DNA of 64,000 nt. It comes from a bacterium (lineage in GTDB: Bacteria > Omnitrophota > Gorgyraeia > Zapsychrales > Zapsychraceae). Positions 8,256 to 16,452 of the stretch are shown one piece after another (within the stretch, counting starts at the first letter, position 1; every line of letters begins with the position of its first letter). The translations under genes and the position numbers were made by a program. The stretch lies in the NCBI GenBank assembly GCA_030429765.1, contig JAUIER010000017.1, positions 1 through 64,000 on the forward strand, read 5' to 3'. The notes below the pieces were generated by a model. The model saw only the letters and a program-made list of their open reading frames with translations. It did not search any database and was not told where the DNA came from.

Positions 8256-9149
8256 CTAGTTTAAATCGATTATGTCATGCACCACATACACGCCCCGGCC
8301 GGAGGCCGCTTCCAGTGTTCGCCAGATATATTCCCCGACGATACCGATTGATAAATTGGTAATCCCGGCACACAGCAGGATCAATCCGGCCACCAGATTG
8401 GCCGACAACACCAAAACCAACACGCCGGTCGCCAATAGAATCATCCCCATGTAGCTGATCCATCGAATCGGTGCGGAGGAAAAAGACACCAGCGAATCGA
8501 CCAGCAATTTAACATTCTTCGCGAAGGTCCAACGCGAACGCCCTTCGGTGCGCGGCTGCTTTTCATAGGGTAAAAAAGATTGTTTGTATCCCAATTTAAC
8601 GATCTGCAACAGCACCGAGGAGTTCAATTCAGCATGCGCGTTCAGCTCGTCCTTGACTTTGACACTGATCATCGCCACCTCTAAACCTCGGTCCGGATAC
8701 TCCGCGAAACAGAGTGAACGCATCAGCGCGCTGTACATCCGCGAACCCAATCGCTTAAATCCGGGATCCTGACTGTCTGACCGGCTCAGCCACACGACAT
8801 CAAATCCGTTTAAACATTCCCGATACAACTTACCGACATACTCAAACGGTGTCTGCAGATCCGCCGCGAGAAACGTGGTGTAATTTCCGCGCGATTCCCG
8901 GAACCCCGCCCGCAACGCCGCATGTGATCCGAAATTTCTGGAAAATTTGATGACCCGCGCTGCATATCCCGTATGCCCGGCCTGCTTGAGACGGTTGACC
9001 GAATCATCCGTTGAGCCGTCGTCGACAAAGATGATCTCAACCTTCAGTCCGTCGAGCTGTTTGACATACTCATTGGCCGCCGCGACCAATCGGTCGATGT
9101 TGTTTTCTTCGTTTAGAAAAGGAATAATGATGGTGATATCGAATGTCAT
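8256..9149 (-). CDS. GT2 family glycosyltransferase, polyprenyl-phosphate type (ArnC/GtrB-like)
   Basis: 297 residues. The N-terminal GT-A domain begins with ITIIIPFLNEENNIDRL, followed by VEIIFVDDGSTDDS, KFSRNFGSHAALRAGF and the nucleotide/metal motif LAADLQTP. Two C-terminal membrane helices (about 225-285) end in GEYIWRTLEAASGR. This arrangement matches enzymes that transfer a sugar from an NDP-sugar to undecaprenyl phosphate at the inner membrane (ArnC, GtrB, DPM1 relatives). It is embedded in a sugar-modification run and likely loads the sugar made by the epimerase, oxidoreductase and aminotransferase genes upstream. Confidence 0.86.
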   Translation of the reverse strand: MTFDITIIIPFLNEENNIDRLVAAANEYVKQLDGLKVEIIFVDDGSTDDSVNRLKQAGHTGYAARVIKFSRNFGSHAALRAGFRESRGNYTTFLAADLQTPFEYVGKLYRECLNGFDVVWLSRSDSQDPGFKRLGSRMYSALMRSLCFAEYPDRGLEVAMISVKVKDELNAHAELNSSVLLQIVKLGYKQSFLPYEKQPRTEGRSRWTFAKNVKLLVDSLVSFSSAPIRWISYMGMILLATGVLVLVLSANLVAGLILLCAGITNLSIGIVGEYIWRTLEAASGRGVYVVHDIIDLN

Positions 9150-9155
9150 AATGAA

Positions 9156-9695
9156 TTATATCTTGATCGCATGAAACGCAGCATATTTCTCCAGCACGGC
9201 TTGGAAACATGCGGGATCAAACTCAAACCATGTCTCGGTATCGGTGACACGTGTCACCCGTGAACCGAAACCTTTGTGAAAATTGATCACTTTCTGATTG
9301 GGATTCTGGACGCCAAAGTACAACGATTGCAATCCCAGTTGATAAAAGGCCGTATGGTACATAAGCATCGCCGATTCAAACGGCACCACAAACGGGGCCT
9401 CCGGATCGATAATCCATCGCCCCCACTCAGCCCGCTGTTGTTCGCGATCAATGTCATAAATCGCGATCGTTCCCAGGGCCCGCCCCTCCAGGTCTTCGAT
9501 GATCATGTTACAATCATCGGGATCGTCCTGTTTGTCCCGGATCCATTGTTCCTGCAGCTCGACGGAAGGATCCGTCGGACCGACATACTGATTCAACGCC
9601 GGATTTAAACGCAGACCTAAAACAAAGGGCGCGTCGGCCAATTCGGTTGAGCGCAACCGAACCGCTTTACCGACAACAGGCTCCGAGAGTTTCAT
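9156..9695 (-). CDS. GNAT family acetyltransferase (RimJ/RimL-like)
   Basis: 179 residues with the GNAT pattern: GKAVRLRSTELADAPFVLGLR at the start, the central LEGRALGTIAIYDIDREQQRAEWGRWI strands, and the cofactor-loop region around LQSLYFGVQNPNQKVINFHKGFG. In amino-sugar pathways related enzymes (for example PseH and WecD types) N-acylate an aminosugar. It overlaps the acyl carrier protein gene by 4 bases, which suggests that it may use an acyl-ACP instead of acetyl-CoA. That substrate is inference. Confidence 0.8.
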   Translation of the reverse strand: MKLSEPVVGKAVRLRSTELADAPFVLGLRLNPALNQYVGPTDPSVELQEQWIRDKQDDPDDCNMIIEDLEGRALGTIAIYDIDREQQRAEWGRWIIDPEAPFVVPFESAMLMYHTAFYQLGLQSLYFGVQNPNQKVINFHKGFGSRVTRVTDTETWFEFDPACFQAVLEKYAAFHAIKI

Positions 9696-9934
9696 GTCCG
9701 CTCCTGAATCGCCGTGACAATATCCTCAACCGTACGAAACGCAATCATCTGATTCATATCAAAGTTCACACGCATATCCTGCTCAATCTTCAGGAAAAGA
9801 TTCAGCCGTTCCAATGAATCAAAATTTTCGATCTTCTCGATCTCGGTTGCAGCACTGATCTGATCTGCCGTCGTTCGAAAGACATCCGCAATAATCCGGA
9901 CCACCTGATTGTAAGTTTCGGATTGTGTCATCAT
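9692..9934 (-). CDS. Acyl carrier protein
   Basis: 80 residues, the usual size of a stand-alone carrier protein. The phosphopantetheine attachment serine is in NFDSLERLNLF (residue about 39). The helix following it is typical of carrier proteins, but the motif DSLERL differs from the fatty-acid-synthesis form DSLDTV, so this is a specialised carrier. It sits between an FkbH-like gene (4-base overlap) and a GNAT gene (4-base overlap), a triad known from polyketide and glycan clusters in which FkbH loads an acyl or glyceryl group on the carrier. Confidence 0.88.
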   Translation of the reverse strand: MMTQSETYNQVVRIIADVFRTTADQISAATEIEKIENFDSLERLNLFLKIEQDMRVNFDMNQMIAFRTVEDIVTAIQERT

Positions 9935-11574
9935 GAGGCCAATCTGTAGTTGTTTGAGACCAGGTCATCAATCGGCGCCCGGTATTGATGTTCACCCTTG
10001 GCGGTAAACCCGCACTTTTCATAAAACCCCGAGGCCGGTCGATTCTTGGGGGTCGGGACAAACTCCGCGGTGACCGACGTCATACCCCGCCGGCGAATCG
10101 CCTTCAAAATCTTATCCATAAACGCGTGCTCGACATCCCGTCCCAGGACGCGGCAGCTCAACAAAAACGTATCAATGTGCGCCCGTTCGGCCCCGCCATC
10201 ATAACGTACAATCGCCAGCCCCACAATCCCCTCGTCGCCGAATTTATCCGCATATCGTAATGCAAACACACCCACATCGGGCTCATTCAAAAACTCCTCC
10301 AACTCCTGCAGCTGGTAACGCCGAGTCGTCAGATTAAATTGATTGGTCTTGGCCGTCAATTGATGATAGCGCTTGAGCTCGGACACATCATCCTCGATGA
10401 CATCAACTGTAATTTGTAGTGACTTGATATACGATTTAAGGTCCAGCCCCTCGGCCTGTATGTCCCGCTTGATCTTTCGATCATACTGTTCGGTCTTCAA
10501 CTGATCCGATTCGGTCAACTCAACACGTCCAAAATATTCATAGATGACATCTTCCACCAGCCAGCGCTGCAGCTGGGCCACGTCCCTGGGAAAATCCGGC
10601 ACGGCAACTTCCGGCATGGTTTCACGGATCAGCATCCGTTCCTGCGGTGAATCATCGATAAAGACAAGGCTATCTGTACCCAGGTTCAGTTGCCCCGCGA
10701 TCGCCTGCATATTCTCCGCTTTATTGTTCCAGTTAATATGCGGCACAACAAAGTCTTCCCAGGCCAGCGCCATCATCCGGTTCTTGGCGAAAATCTCCCG
10801 CACATCGTCTTCATTGTTCTTGGAATTGATGGTCAGCAGCACGCCAAGCTGTTTCAGCGCGCGGATCGTTTTCTGAACATCCCGATAGACCTTTCCGACG
10901 CCATCTTCTGAAAGCTCGACGCCATTCACGCCATTTTCCCCGACGATACCGCCCCAAAGTACGTTGTCCAGATCACAAACCAGAACTTTATAAACCTTAC
11001 CCGCCACCGCCCGATCAAGACGTTTCAGCTCCCGGCAAAGACATTCAAATCCGAGATTGGTATAGCGGATACGGCCTAGGTACCAATATTTTTCATCACA
11101 TAGTGATTGATACCCGTAAAGCCGGAACAGCCTTTGGGCATCAAGCACATGAACACCTTTCAACTCAGAGAGTGATTGATTCAACTGCTGCTCGATGTTT
11201 GAAAATGAAAAATCGCCTCTTGGTTCCAGAAAATTTGTAAATAACGACGGCGGCAACACCAAATTCGAGACGATGACATTTACGGATGGATGCTCTACCT
11301 GCCACGCCTGGATGGCCTGTGTCACTTCCTGCCATCGCTCCTTCAACTGTTCCGCGTCGGGTAATGTAAAGAGCAAATCTTTAAACAGCTCCTGTGCGTC
11401 GAGATGCACCCAAACTGTATGGTATTGTCCGGTGTTCAGCGACGACCCCGGATCCAGCAAGTCTCTAAGATGCTGTCCGTATTCACAGATATACGGCTCG
11501 TCCCAGCCCTCCGTCGACAGCACGTTCTGTGCCGGGGCCATATTGATGTTACTCAATAACGCGAGTTTATTCAT
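9931..11574 (-). CDS. FkbH-like HAD-IIIC phosphatase/acyl-loading protein
   Basis: 547 residues with the three-part FkbH architecture: an N-terminal SGNH-hydrolase-like region (1-180), a HAD-IIIC domain (about 195-330), and a C-terminal GNAT-like domain (about 420-540, with GFYEKCGFT). In the HAD domain the nucleophile motif is VLVCDLDNVLWGGIVGENG, motif II LTINSKN and motif III LVFIDDSPQERM. FkbH proteins of the methoxymalonate pathway take 1,3-bisphosphoglycerate, dephosphorylate it and load glyceryl on an ACP. An ACP gene overlaps its stop codon by 4 bases, so the same chemistry is plausible. The end product here is not known. Confidence 0.85.
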   Translation of the reverse strand: MNKLALLSNINMAPAQNVLSTEGWDEPYICEYGQHLRDLLDPGSSLNTGQYHTVWVHLDAQELFKDLLFTLPDAEQLKERWQEVTQAIQAWQVEHPSVNVIVSNLVLPPSLFTNFLEPRGDFSFSNIEQQLNQSLSELKGVHVLDAQRLFRLYGYQSLCDEKYWYLGRIRYTNLGFECLCRELKRLDRAVAGKVYKVLVCDLDNVLWGGIVGENGVNGVELSEDGVGKVYRDVQKTIRALKQLGVLLTINSKNNEDDVREIFAKNRMMALAWEDFVVPHINWNNKAENMQAIAGQLNLGTDSLVFIDDSPQERMLIRETMPEVAVPDFPRDVAQLQRWLVEDVIYEYFGRVELTESDQLKTEQYDRKIKRDIQAEGLDLKSYIKSLQITVDVIEDDVSELKRYHQLTAKTNQFNLTTRRYQLQELEEFLNEPDVGVFALRYADKFGDEGIVGLAIVRYDGGAERAHIDTFLLSCRVLGRDVEHAFMDKILKAIRRRGMTSVTAEFVPTPKNRPASGFYEKCGFTAKGEHQYRAPIDDLVSNNYRLAS

Positions 11575-11953
11575 CCTGAGATTCCAGCAACTCCACTAAT
11601 CCGTAAGATAAGTACACAAAGGCCACGCGCCGTCCGTCAAATAGTTTGGCGGCCTTGGGATAACTGACAATCAATCCGCCATTGGCCTTCATCTGTTCAA
11701 GCGTTTGATCAAGATCCGCAACTTCATAACAGACATGACCATATTGAATGCCCTTTTCCAAAAGTTTGGCCACCATCTCGCCGGAGATCAATTCAAGATG
11801 TGTCCCGTCTTCGATGGTCAGCATGCACAAATGGGCTTGCTGCAATTCATCAAAGACAATCGGCGTCTGATGATTGACTTGATGGACCCGTTTGATCCGG
11901 GAGATCTGATCTTCGATATTGTCACAAACGATGCCGATATGATGAAATTTCAC
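11567..11953 (-). CDS. VOC/glyoxalase-fold protein
   Basis: 128 residues forming the two beta-alpha-beta-beta-beta units of the vicinal-oxygen-chelate fold. Likely metal ligands are the His of MKFHHIGIVCDN, Glu in HLELISGEMV, His in GHVCYEV and Glu in GLVELLES, the arrangement of methylmalonyl-CoA epimerase relatives. Similar small VOC proteins accompany FkbH-like genes in glycan clusters. Its gene overlaps the FkbH-like gene by 8 bases. It may epimerise or otherwise act on the acyl group before or after loading on the carrier. Function is inferred only from fold and position. Confidence 0.75.
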   Translation of the reverse strand: MKFHHIGIVCDNIEDQISRIKRVHQVNHQTPIVFDELQQAHLCMLTIEDGTHLELISGEMVAKLLEKGIQYGHVCYEVADLDQTLEQMKANGGLIVSYPKAAKLFDGRRVAFVYLSYGLVELLESQDE

Positions 11954-11962
11954 GCTGTCCTC

Positions 11963-13009
11963 CTAACTTAGCACTTCTCCAATCAAATCCGAACCGACCG
12001 TCATATTTTCCTCAAGTAGGGCCTGTCCGACGCGCAATCCGCCGGCTTGCAGGCGGATGACCGGTTCCACCCCCACATCCGACGGTAAAATTCCCATATG
12101 GCCGGCCTCAACATGCTCAGGAAAAAAACTGATACCGCTTTGCCGCACATCTTCCTCACATATGTCACCGGCGAACCTTAACAACGTGGCCTCGGGAAAC
12201 CGAACCGCCAACTCATCCGCTTGAATCGCACCCGTATGGCCGATCCATGTCAGATCAAAGGGATAGGCCGTAAAAATAATACAACGGACGTCTTTATAAT
12301 TCTTGGAATGCTCCACCGACGGGAAATTTCCCAGCCAGTCGATACCGCTTGGATAATCCTTTTGATTTTCTGATGAATCGATCACTCCAACCTGAAAACC
12401 CCGTTCAATCAATGTCCTGGCAATGTACGGTCCGAATTCATTGTTGCAGATCAAGACGACCTTGGGTTCCGCGAGTTCCAAACCGGCCCGACGAATCTGC
12501 TCCAGGGCCATCTCCCCCAGAAAGTCAAACACACCGACGGCCGGATGACGTTCATTGGTGGCCCCAACCCGGATCCCGGCCTGCCGACAAAAATCCAGAT
12601 CAAGATCGGCTTCACGGTATTCCCACGCCTCGTACATCAACGCGATCACGGCATCTGACTTCAACGACTTGAGTTTATCCGCATTCAAGGGACGCAGATG
12701 CCCGCTGTTCGTGACGATGTCCACTTGATTAAGCGTGTCGTCGGTGAGTTCGGTCATCAGCTGAATGTTCGACAAATCCCAGGACGTGCACAACTCCCGA
12801 ATCTCCCCAAATATCTCGTCGACGCTTCCGTATTTAGTCGATTTCCCGTAGGCAAAAACCCGCGCCCCGGCCATAGCCGCCAACAACGGGGTGACCACGT
12901 ACGCGCCGTTGGCCGCCTCGGTCAAAACGGTTCGCCCGGACAAATCCAGCCCCAAATCGTCGATGGCTTTGTTGAGCGCCCGATGAAGTTCGTCGCAAGA
13001 CACTTGCAT
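11963..13009 (-). CDS. Unrecognised Rossmann-fold protein in a sugar/acyl cluster
   Basis: 348 residues that I do not place in a named family. There appear to be two nucleotide-binding-like halves. The first begins LSGRTVLTEAANGAYVVTPL and contains VIALMYEAWEYREADLDLDF. The second begins PKVVLICNNEFGPYIARTL near residue 180, with an acidic strand end (VGVIDSS) that would suit NAD. The domain order loosely resembles the D-2-hydroxyacid dehydrogenase or adenosylhomocysteinase pattern, but no catalytic Arg/Glu/His set is evident. It sits 9 bases before the VOC gene and 2 bases after the DegT gene. It may prepare the acyl or sugar precursor for the FkbH/ACP set. Confidence 0.6.
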   Translation of the reverse strand: MQVSCDELHRALNKAIDDLGLDLSGRTVLTEAANGAYVVTPLLAAMAGARVFAYGKSTKYGSVDEIFGEIRELCTSWDLSNIQLMTELTDDTLNQVDIVTNSGHLRPLNADKLKSLKSDAVIALMYEAWEYREADLDLDFCRQAGIRVGATNERHPAVGVFDFLGEMALEQIRRAGLELAEPKVVLICNNEFGPYIARTLIERGFQVGVIDSSENQKDYPSGIDWLGNFPSVEHSKNYKDVRCIIFTAYPFDLTWIGHTGAIQADELAVRFPEATLLRFAGDICEEDVRQSGISFFPEHVEAGHMGILPSDVGVEPVIRLQAGGLRVGQALLEENMTVGSDLIGEVLS

Positions 13010-13011
13010 CC

Positions 13012-14253
13012 TCAGCTCACCGCCAATTTCAATTGTTCGACGATGAACTCAATACCTTTGTCGGACAGGGTGTGATATACAGGAAGAATAATCGTCTCCG
13101 CGCGCGCGGTTTCCGAATTCGGCAGATGCCACATTTTGTTTTGATACGGTTCTTCCAGATGGGCGTTCATGATGCCCGGACGGGTGGCAATATCTTTATC
13201 GAGCAACCACTGCATGATCTCATCACGGGTGCGCGCGGCCCCTTCACCGACCCTGACCGGACAGCTCTGCCAATTAGTGTGAATCCCGGCACCCTCTTCC
13301 GGCAAGCTCAGACAATCAACATCCGCCAGGGCCTTTCGATAGGCTCCGACAATGGATCGCCGCCGCTCGACGAGGGCCGGCAATTTTTTGAGCTGTTCCA
13401 ATCCCATCGCGGCCTGAACATCGGTCATGCGGTAATTGAAGGCCGTTGTCACATACTGTTCCATCTGAACCAACCGCGATTCATGCCGCTGAACGTCCGA
13501 CAGATCCATCCCGTGATGTCTTAACAATTTGACCTTACGCCATATATCTTCATCGTTGGTCGTGATCATGCCGCCTTCGCCGGTGGTCATGACCTTTCGC
13601 GGATGAAATGAAAAACATGCCGCGTGACCGTGCGGTCGTCCGATCTTCTCAAATGTCTTACCGACGTCAAACGATATTTCACTCCCCGCCGCGCAGGCCG
13701 CGTCCTCAATAACCGGAACGTCATACTCACTCGCGATCTCCAAAATCGATTGTAAGTCACACGGCATCCCCATTTGATGCACGACGAGAATGGCGCTCAC
13801 CCGTCCGATATGCTGTTCGACATAATTCAACGGCGTTTCTTCGGCCGCTAGCAACTGACTCACATTCTGAAAATACAGCCCGTCTTTGCGTTGATCACAC
13901 TGATTTGTTAAAAACCGGCGCAGACTGTCCGGACACATATTGTAGGTCGCCAGATCGATATCGATGAACACCGGCTCGGCACCGCAAAAGCGGATCGCAT
14001 TCGCTGTTGCGATAAACGAATGACTGACCGTGATCACCACATCTCCGGGCCGCACACCACAGGACTGTAATGTTAAGTGCAGGGCGGATGTACAGCTGGA
14101 CGTGGCGCAGGCAAACTTCGCACCGACAAAATGCGCGAATTCTTCTTCAAACTCCGCCACCTTCGGGCCTTGTGTCACCCAGCCACTCAGGATCACATCG
14201 CGTGTCGCGTTGACCTCATCTTCGGTTAAATAGGGTTTGGCTACGGGGATCAT
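13012..14253 (-). CDS. DegT/DnrJ/EryC1/StrS family sugar aminotransferase
   Basis: 413 residues. The start motif is MIPVAKPYLTEDEV, followed by FACATSSCTSALHLTLQSCG, VIEDAACAAGS and the PLP-binding lysine in FSFHPRKVMTTGEGGMI (near 218). The family aminates NDP-keto-sugars with glutamate or glutamine. It overlaps the epimerase gene by 4 bases. The Gfo/Idh oxidoreductase and the epimerase upstream would supply the keto-sugar, so the pathway makes an aminosugar that the GNAT enzyme can acylate. Confidence 0.9.
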   Translation of the reverse strand: MIPVAKPYLTEDEVNATRDVILSGWVTQGPKVAEFEEEFAHFVGAKFACATSSCTSALHLTLQSCGVRPGDVVITVSHSFIATANAIRFCGAEPVFIDIDLATYNMCPDSLRRFLTNQCDQRKDGLYFQNVSQLLAAEETPLNYVEQHIGRVSAILVVHQMGMPCDLQSILEIASEYDVPVIEDAACAAGSEISFDVGKTFEKIGRPHGHAACFSFHPRKVMTTGEGGMITTNDEDIWRKVKLLRHHGMDLSDVQRHESRLVQMEQYVTTAFNYRMTDVQAAMGLEQLKKLPALVERRRSIVGAYRKALADVDCLSLPEEGAGIHTNWQSCPVRVGEGAARTRDEIMQWLLDKDIATRPGIMNAHLEEPYQNKMWHLPNSETARAETIILPVYHTLSDKGIEFIVEQLKLAVS

Positions 14254-15233
14254 ACCGCATGCTCCTTGTGAACTGTTTCATCCAGCCACTTCACGAGGCT
14301 TTTCAGCCCGTCCATCAACGGAATCTGCGCCTCGAATCCGATCATCTCCCGGGCCTTGCTGACGTCGGCAAGTCGACGCATCACTTCAACCTTGTTTCTC
14401 TCCTCTGGCATCGGAACAAACTTGGGACGTATATCAGAATTCATCACCTCAAGCAATGCCAGACATAATTCCTTAAGAGATGTCTCTTCGCCGCGGGCGA
14501 CATTAAAGACCTCATTGCAGACATCAGATTTCATCGCGAGAATATTGGAGCGGGCAATGTCGCCGACATACACAAAATCCATGGTCTGATCGCCTTCGCC
14601 GAAAATCAGCGGCTGCTCGCCCTTCTTGATCAAGTGATACCAACGGATCAGGACCTCGGTGTATTTGCCGAAGGTATCCATGCGCGGTCCGTAAATATTG
14701 AAAAATCGCAACGCGTTAAAGTTCAATCCGTACATACTATGAAACGAACGCAGCATCAATTCATTGGCCATCTTGGCCGCGCCGTATAATGTGGAATTGT
14801 TATACGGATGCTGATTCTCCGTCGTGGGAAATTCATCGGCCTGTCCATACACCGACGCCGATGACGCGAATACAACTTTCTGAATCTTGTGATTCACACA
14901 CGCCTCTAGCACATTGAATGTCCCGTCATACATCGTCGTTAACGCCTCGCGCGGCTCGGCCGCGCAATGTGTGATCCTGAGCGCCGCCAGATGAAAACAC
15001 AGATCAATCCCTTGAAACGTCTGATCCAGAATGCCGGTATCCCGAATATCGCCTTCGATAATCCTGACCCGTCCGGTTGCCAGTGAATCTGAAATATTCT
15101 CACGACTACCACGGAAGAAATTATCCAACACCACAATTTCACCGACATCCTCGGCGAGTAACTGTTCAATAATGTAAGAACCGACAAACCCGGCGCCGCC
15201 GGTGATCATAATTCGCTTATGTGCAAGATCCAT
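14250..15233 (-). CDS. NAD-dependent sugar epimerase/dehydratase (extended SDR)
   Basis: 327 residues. The dinucleotide-binding motif MITGGAGFVGSYIIEQL (about 9-25) is followed by the acidic VVLDNFF, the catalytic serine in FASSASVYG (near 122-130) and YGAAK (near 147), the YxxxK pair. The downstream segment FGEGDQTMDFVYVGDIA is the substrate loop of UDP-glucose 4-epimerase and dTDP-glucose 4,6-dehydratase relatives. Its start codon overlaps the stop of the Gfo/Idh gene by one base and its stop overlaps the DegT gene by four, so the three form a coupled aminosugar pathway. Epimerase or dehydratase chemistry cannot be distinguished by eye. Confidence 0.88.
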   Translation of the reverse strand: MDLAHKRIMITGGAGFVGSYIIEQLLAEDVGEIVVLDNFFRGSRENISDSLATGRVRIIEGDIRDTGILDQTFQGIDLCFHLAALRITHCAAEPREALTTMYDGTFNVLEACVNHKIQKVVFASSASVYGQADEFPTTENQHPYNNSTLYGAAKMANELMLRSFHSMYGLNFNALRFFNIYGPRMDTFGKYTEVLIRWYHLIKKGEQPLIFGEGDQTMDFVYVGDIARSNILAMKSDVCNEVFNVARGEETSLKELCLALLEVMNSDIRPKFVPMPEERNKVEVMRRLADVSKAREMIGFEAQIPLMDGLKSLVKWLDETVHKEHAV

Positions 15234-16237
15234 TAGATATGAACCACCTTTCCTGAATTTTTCAACGATTCATCCGTCGCCTCCAGCATACGGACCACCC
15301 TCAATCCCGCGTGTCCGTCATTGATCGGCGTTTGATCTTTTTCGATGCATTCAACCAGATGCAGCAGTTCCTGCTTTAAGGCCTCGGCGTGCGGAATATG
15401 CGGTGAATGCATATCCCCCAGCCGATAATCGATGAGTGATTTGTAAATACCTTCCTGCGTATCAACCGCCACACCCTTGTCATAAATCTTGATCTTCTCG
15501 TCGGTCTGCAGATCGTCCCAGACAAGCATTTGCTTGCTGCCGCCGATGAGCGTGTGACGGATCTTGACCGGTGACAGCCAGTTAAAGGTGAAATGCGCGA
15601 TCATCTTGTCTTCAAAATACATCGTAACGTAAGCGATATTTTCGATGTCGCGTCCAAAATGATCAATCCCCAACGCGCTAATGCTCACCGCTTTTTTCTC
15701 CAGCAGAAAATCCAGGATCGAAAAATCATGCGGGGCTAAATCCCAGATCACATTGACATCCTGCTGAAATAATCCCAGATTCACGCGGGTCGAATCGTAA
15801 TAATAGATCTCGCCGAGCGATCCGTCATTGATCTCACGGCGAATCCGCTGGACCGCCCCGGTAAACAAAAATGTGTGATCGACCATGATCTTGCAACCGC
15901 GTTGCTCGGCCAGCGTGATCAGTTCTTCCGCCTGTTTGGTATTAAATGTGAACGGCTTCTCCACAAAGATATGTTTGCCGTGCTCAAGGGCCCGCTTGGC
16001 TAGATTATAGTGCGTCGACACCGGGGTGATCACCGCGACCACATCAATATCCGGATCCTGGAATATTTGATCGGGATCAGCGGTTGTGTCAATTCCGGGA
16101 TAGAACGCGGCGGCGCGTTCCAGTTTCGCCGGGTCGAGATCGCAGATCATTTTGACATCAGTTTCTTTGATCGCGACGAGATTGCGGACCACATTTGGAC
16201 CCCAATATCCGTAGCCGATCACACCAAAAGTCAGCAT
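15233..16237 (-). CDS. Gfo/Idh/MocA family sugar oxidoreductase
   Basis: 334 residues. The N-terminal Rossmann motif is GVIGYGYWGPNVVRNL (5-20), and the signature EKPF (near 95, GKHIFVEKPFTFNTKQA) marks the family lysine and proline. The C-terminal alpha/beta substrate domain carries DLAPHDFSILDFLL with the catalytic-region histidine. NDP-sugar 3-dehydrogenases of this family work with DegT aminotransferases to make 3-amino-sugars. It is the first gene of the long cluster, 69 bases after the -10 box at 16306. Confidence 0.88.
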   Translation of the reverse strand: MLTFGVIGYGYWGPNVVRNLVAIKETDVKMICDLDPAKLERAAAFYPGIDTTADPDQIFQDPDIDVVAVITPVSTHYNLAKRALEHGKHIFVEKPFTFNTKQAEELITLAEQRGCKIMVDHTFLFTGAVQRIRREINDGSLGEIYYYDSTRVNLGLFQQDVNVIWDLAPHDFSILDFLLEKKAVSISALGIDHFGRDIENIAYVTMYFEDKMIAHFTFNWLSPVKIRHTLIGGSKQMLVWDDLQTDEKIKIYDKGVAVDTQEGIYKSLIDYRLGDMHSPHIPHAEALKQELLHLVECIEKDQTPINDGHAGLRVVRMLEATDESLKNSGKVVHI

Positions 16238-16305
16238 ATGATTTTTTTCGATTAAATAGGTGAATTTATGAGCACATAGACTCTTCGCATTCTATATGTG
16301 TTTCA

Positions 16306-16333
16306 ATTATACAGCCAAATCAATCCCGAACAA
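16306..16333 (-). promoter_or_regulatory. Promoter for the surface-sugar gene run
   Basis: On the minus strand a perfect -10 TATAAT (16306-16311) is preceded by TTGTTC (16328-16333) with 16 bases between. It faces the first gene of the cluster at 16237. No other comparable promoter was noticed between 16237 and 4517, so it may drive the whole run. Confidence 0.55.
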
Positions 16334-16396
16334 AGCAACAACTTGACAATTTGAGTCTGTGATTCCGTTTGCTACCTCAAAAAAACAGATTGCCGG

Positions 16397-16426
16397 CTGA
16401 CGACGGCACAACCATCGTGTTATACT
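16397..16426 (+). promoter_or_regulatory. Extended -10 promoter for the GT-C-like gene
   Basis: TATACT (16421-16426) is preceded by TGT (extended -10) and by a partial -35 CTGACG (16397-16402) with 18 bases spacing. The ATG follows at 16453. It is divergent from the promoter at 16306-16333, so the 215-base intergenic region is a two-way control region. Confidence 0.5.
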
Positions 16427-16452
16427 GGCATTAAATTGAGATCGATCAAAAA

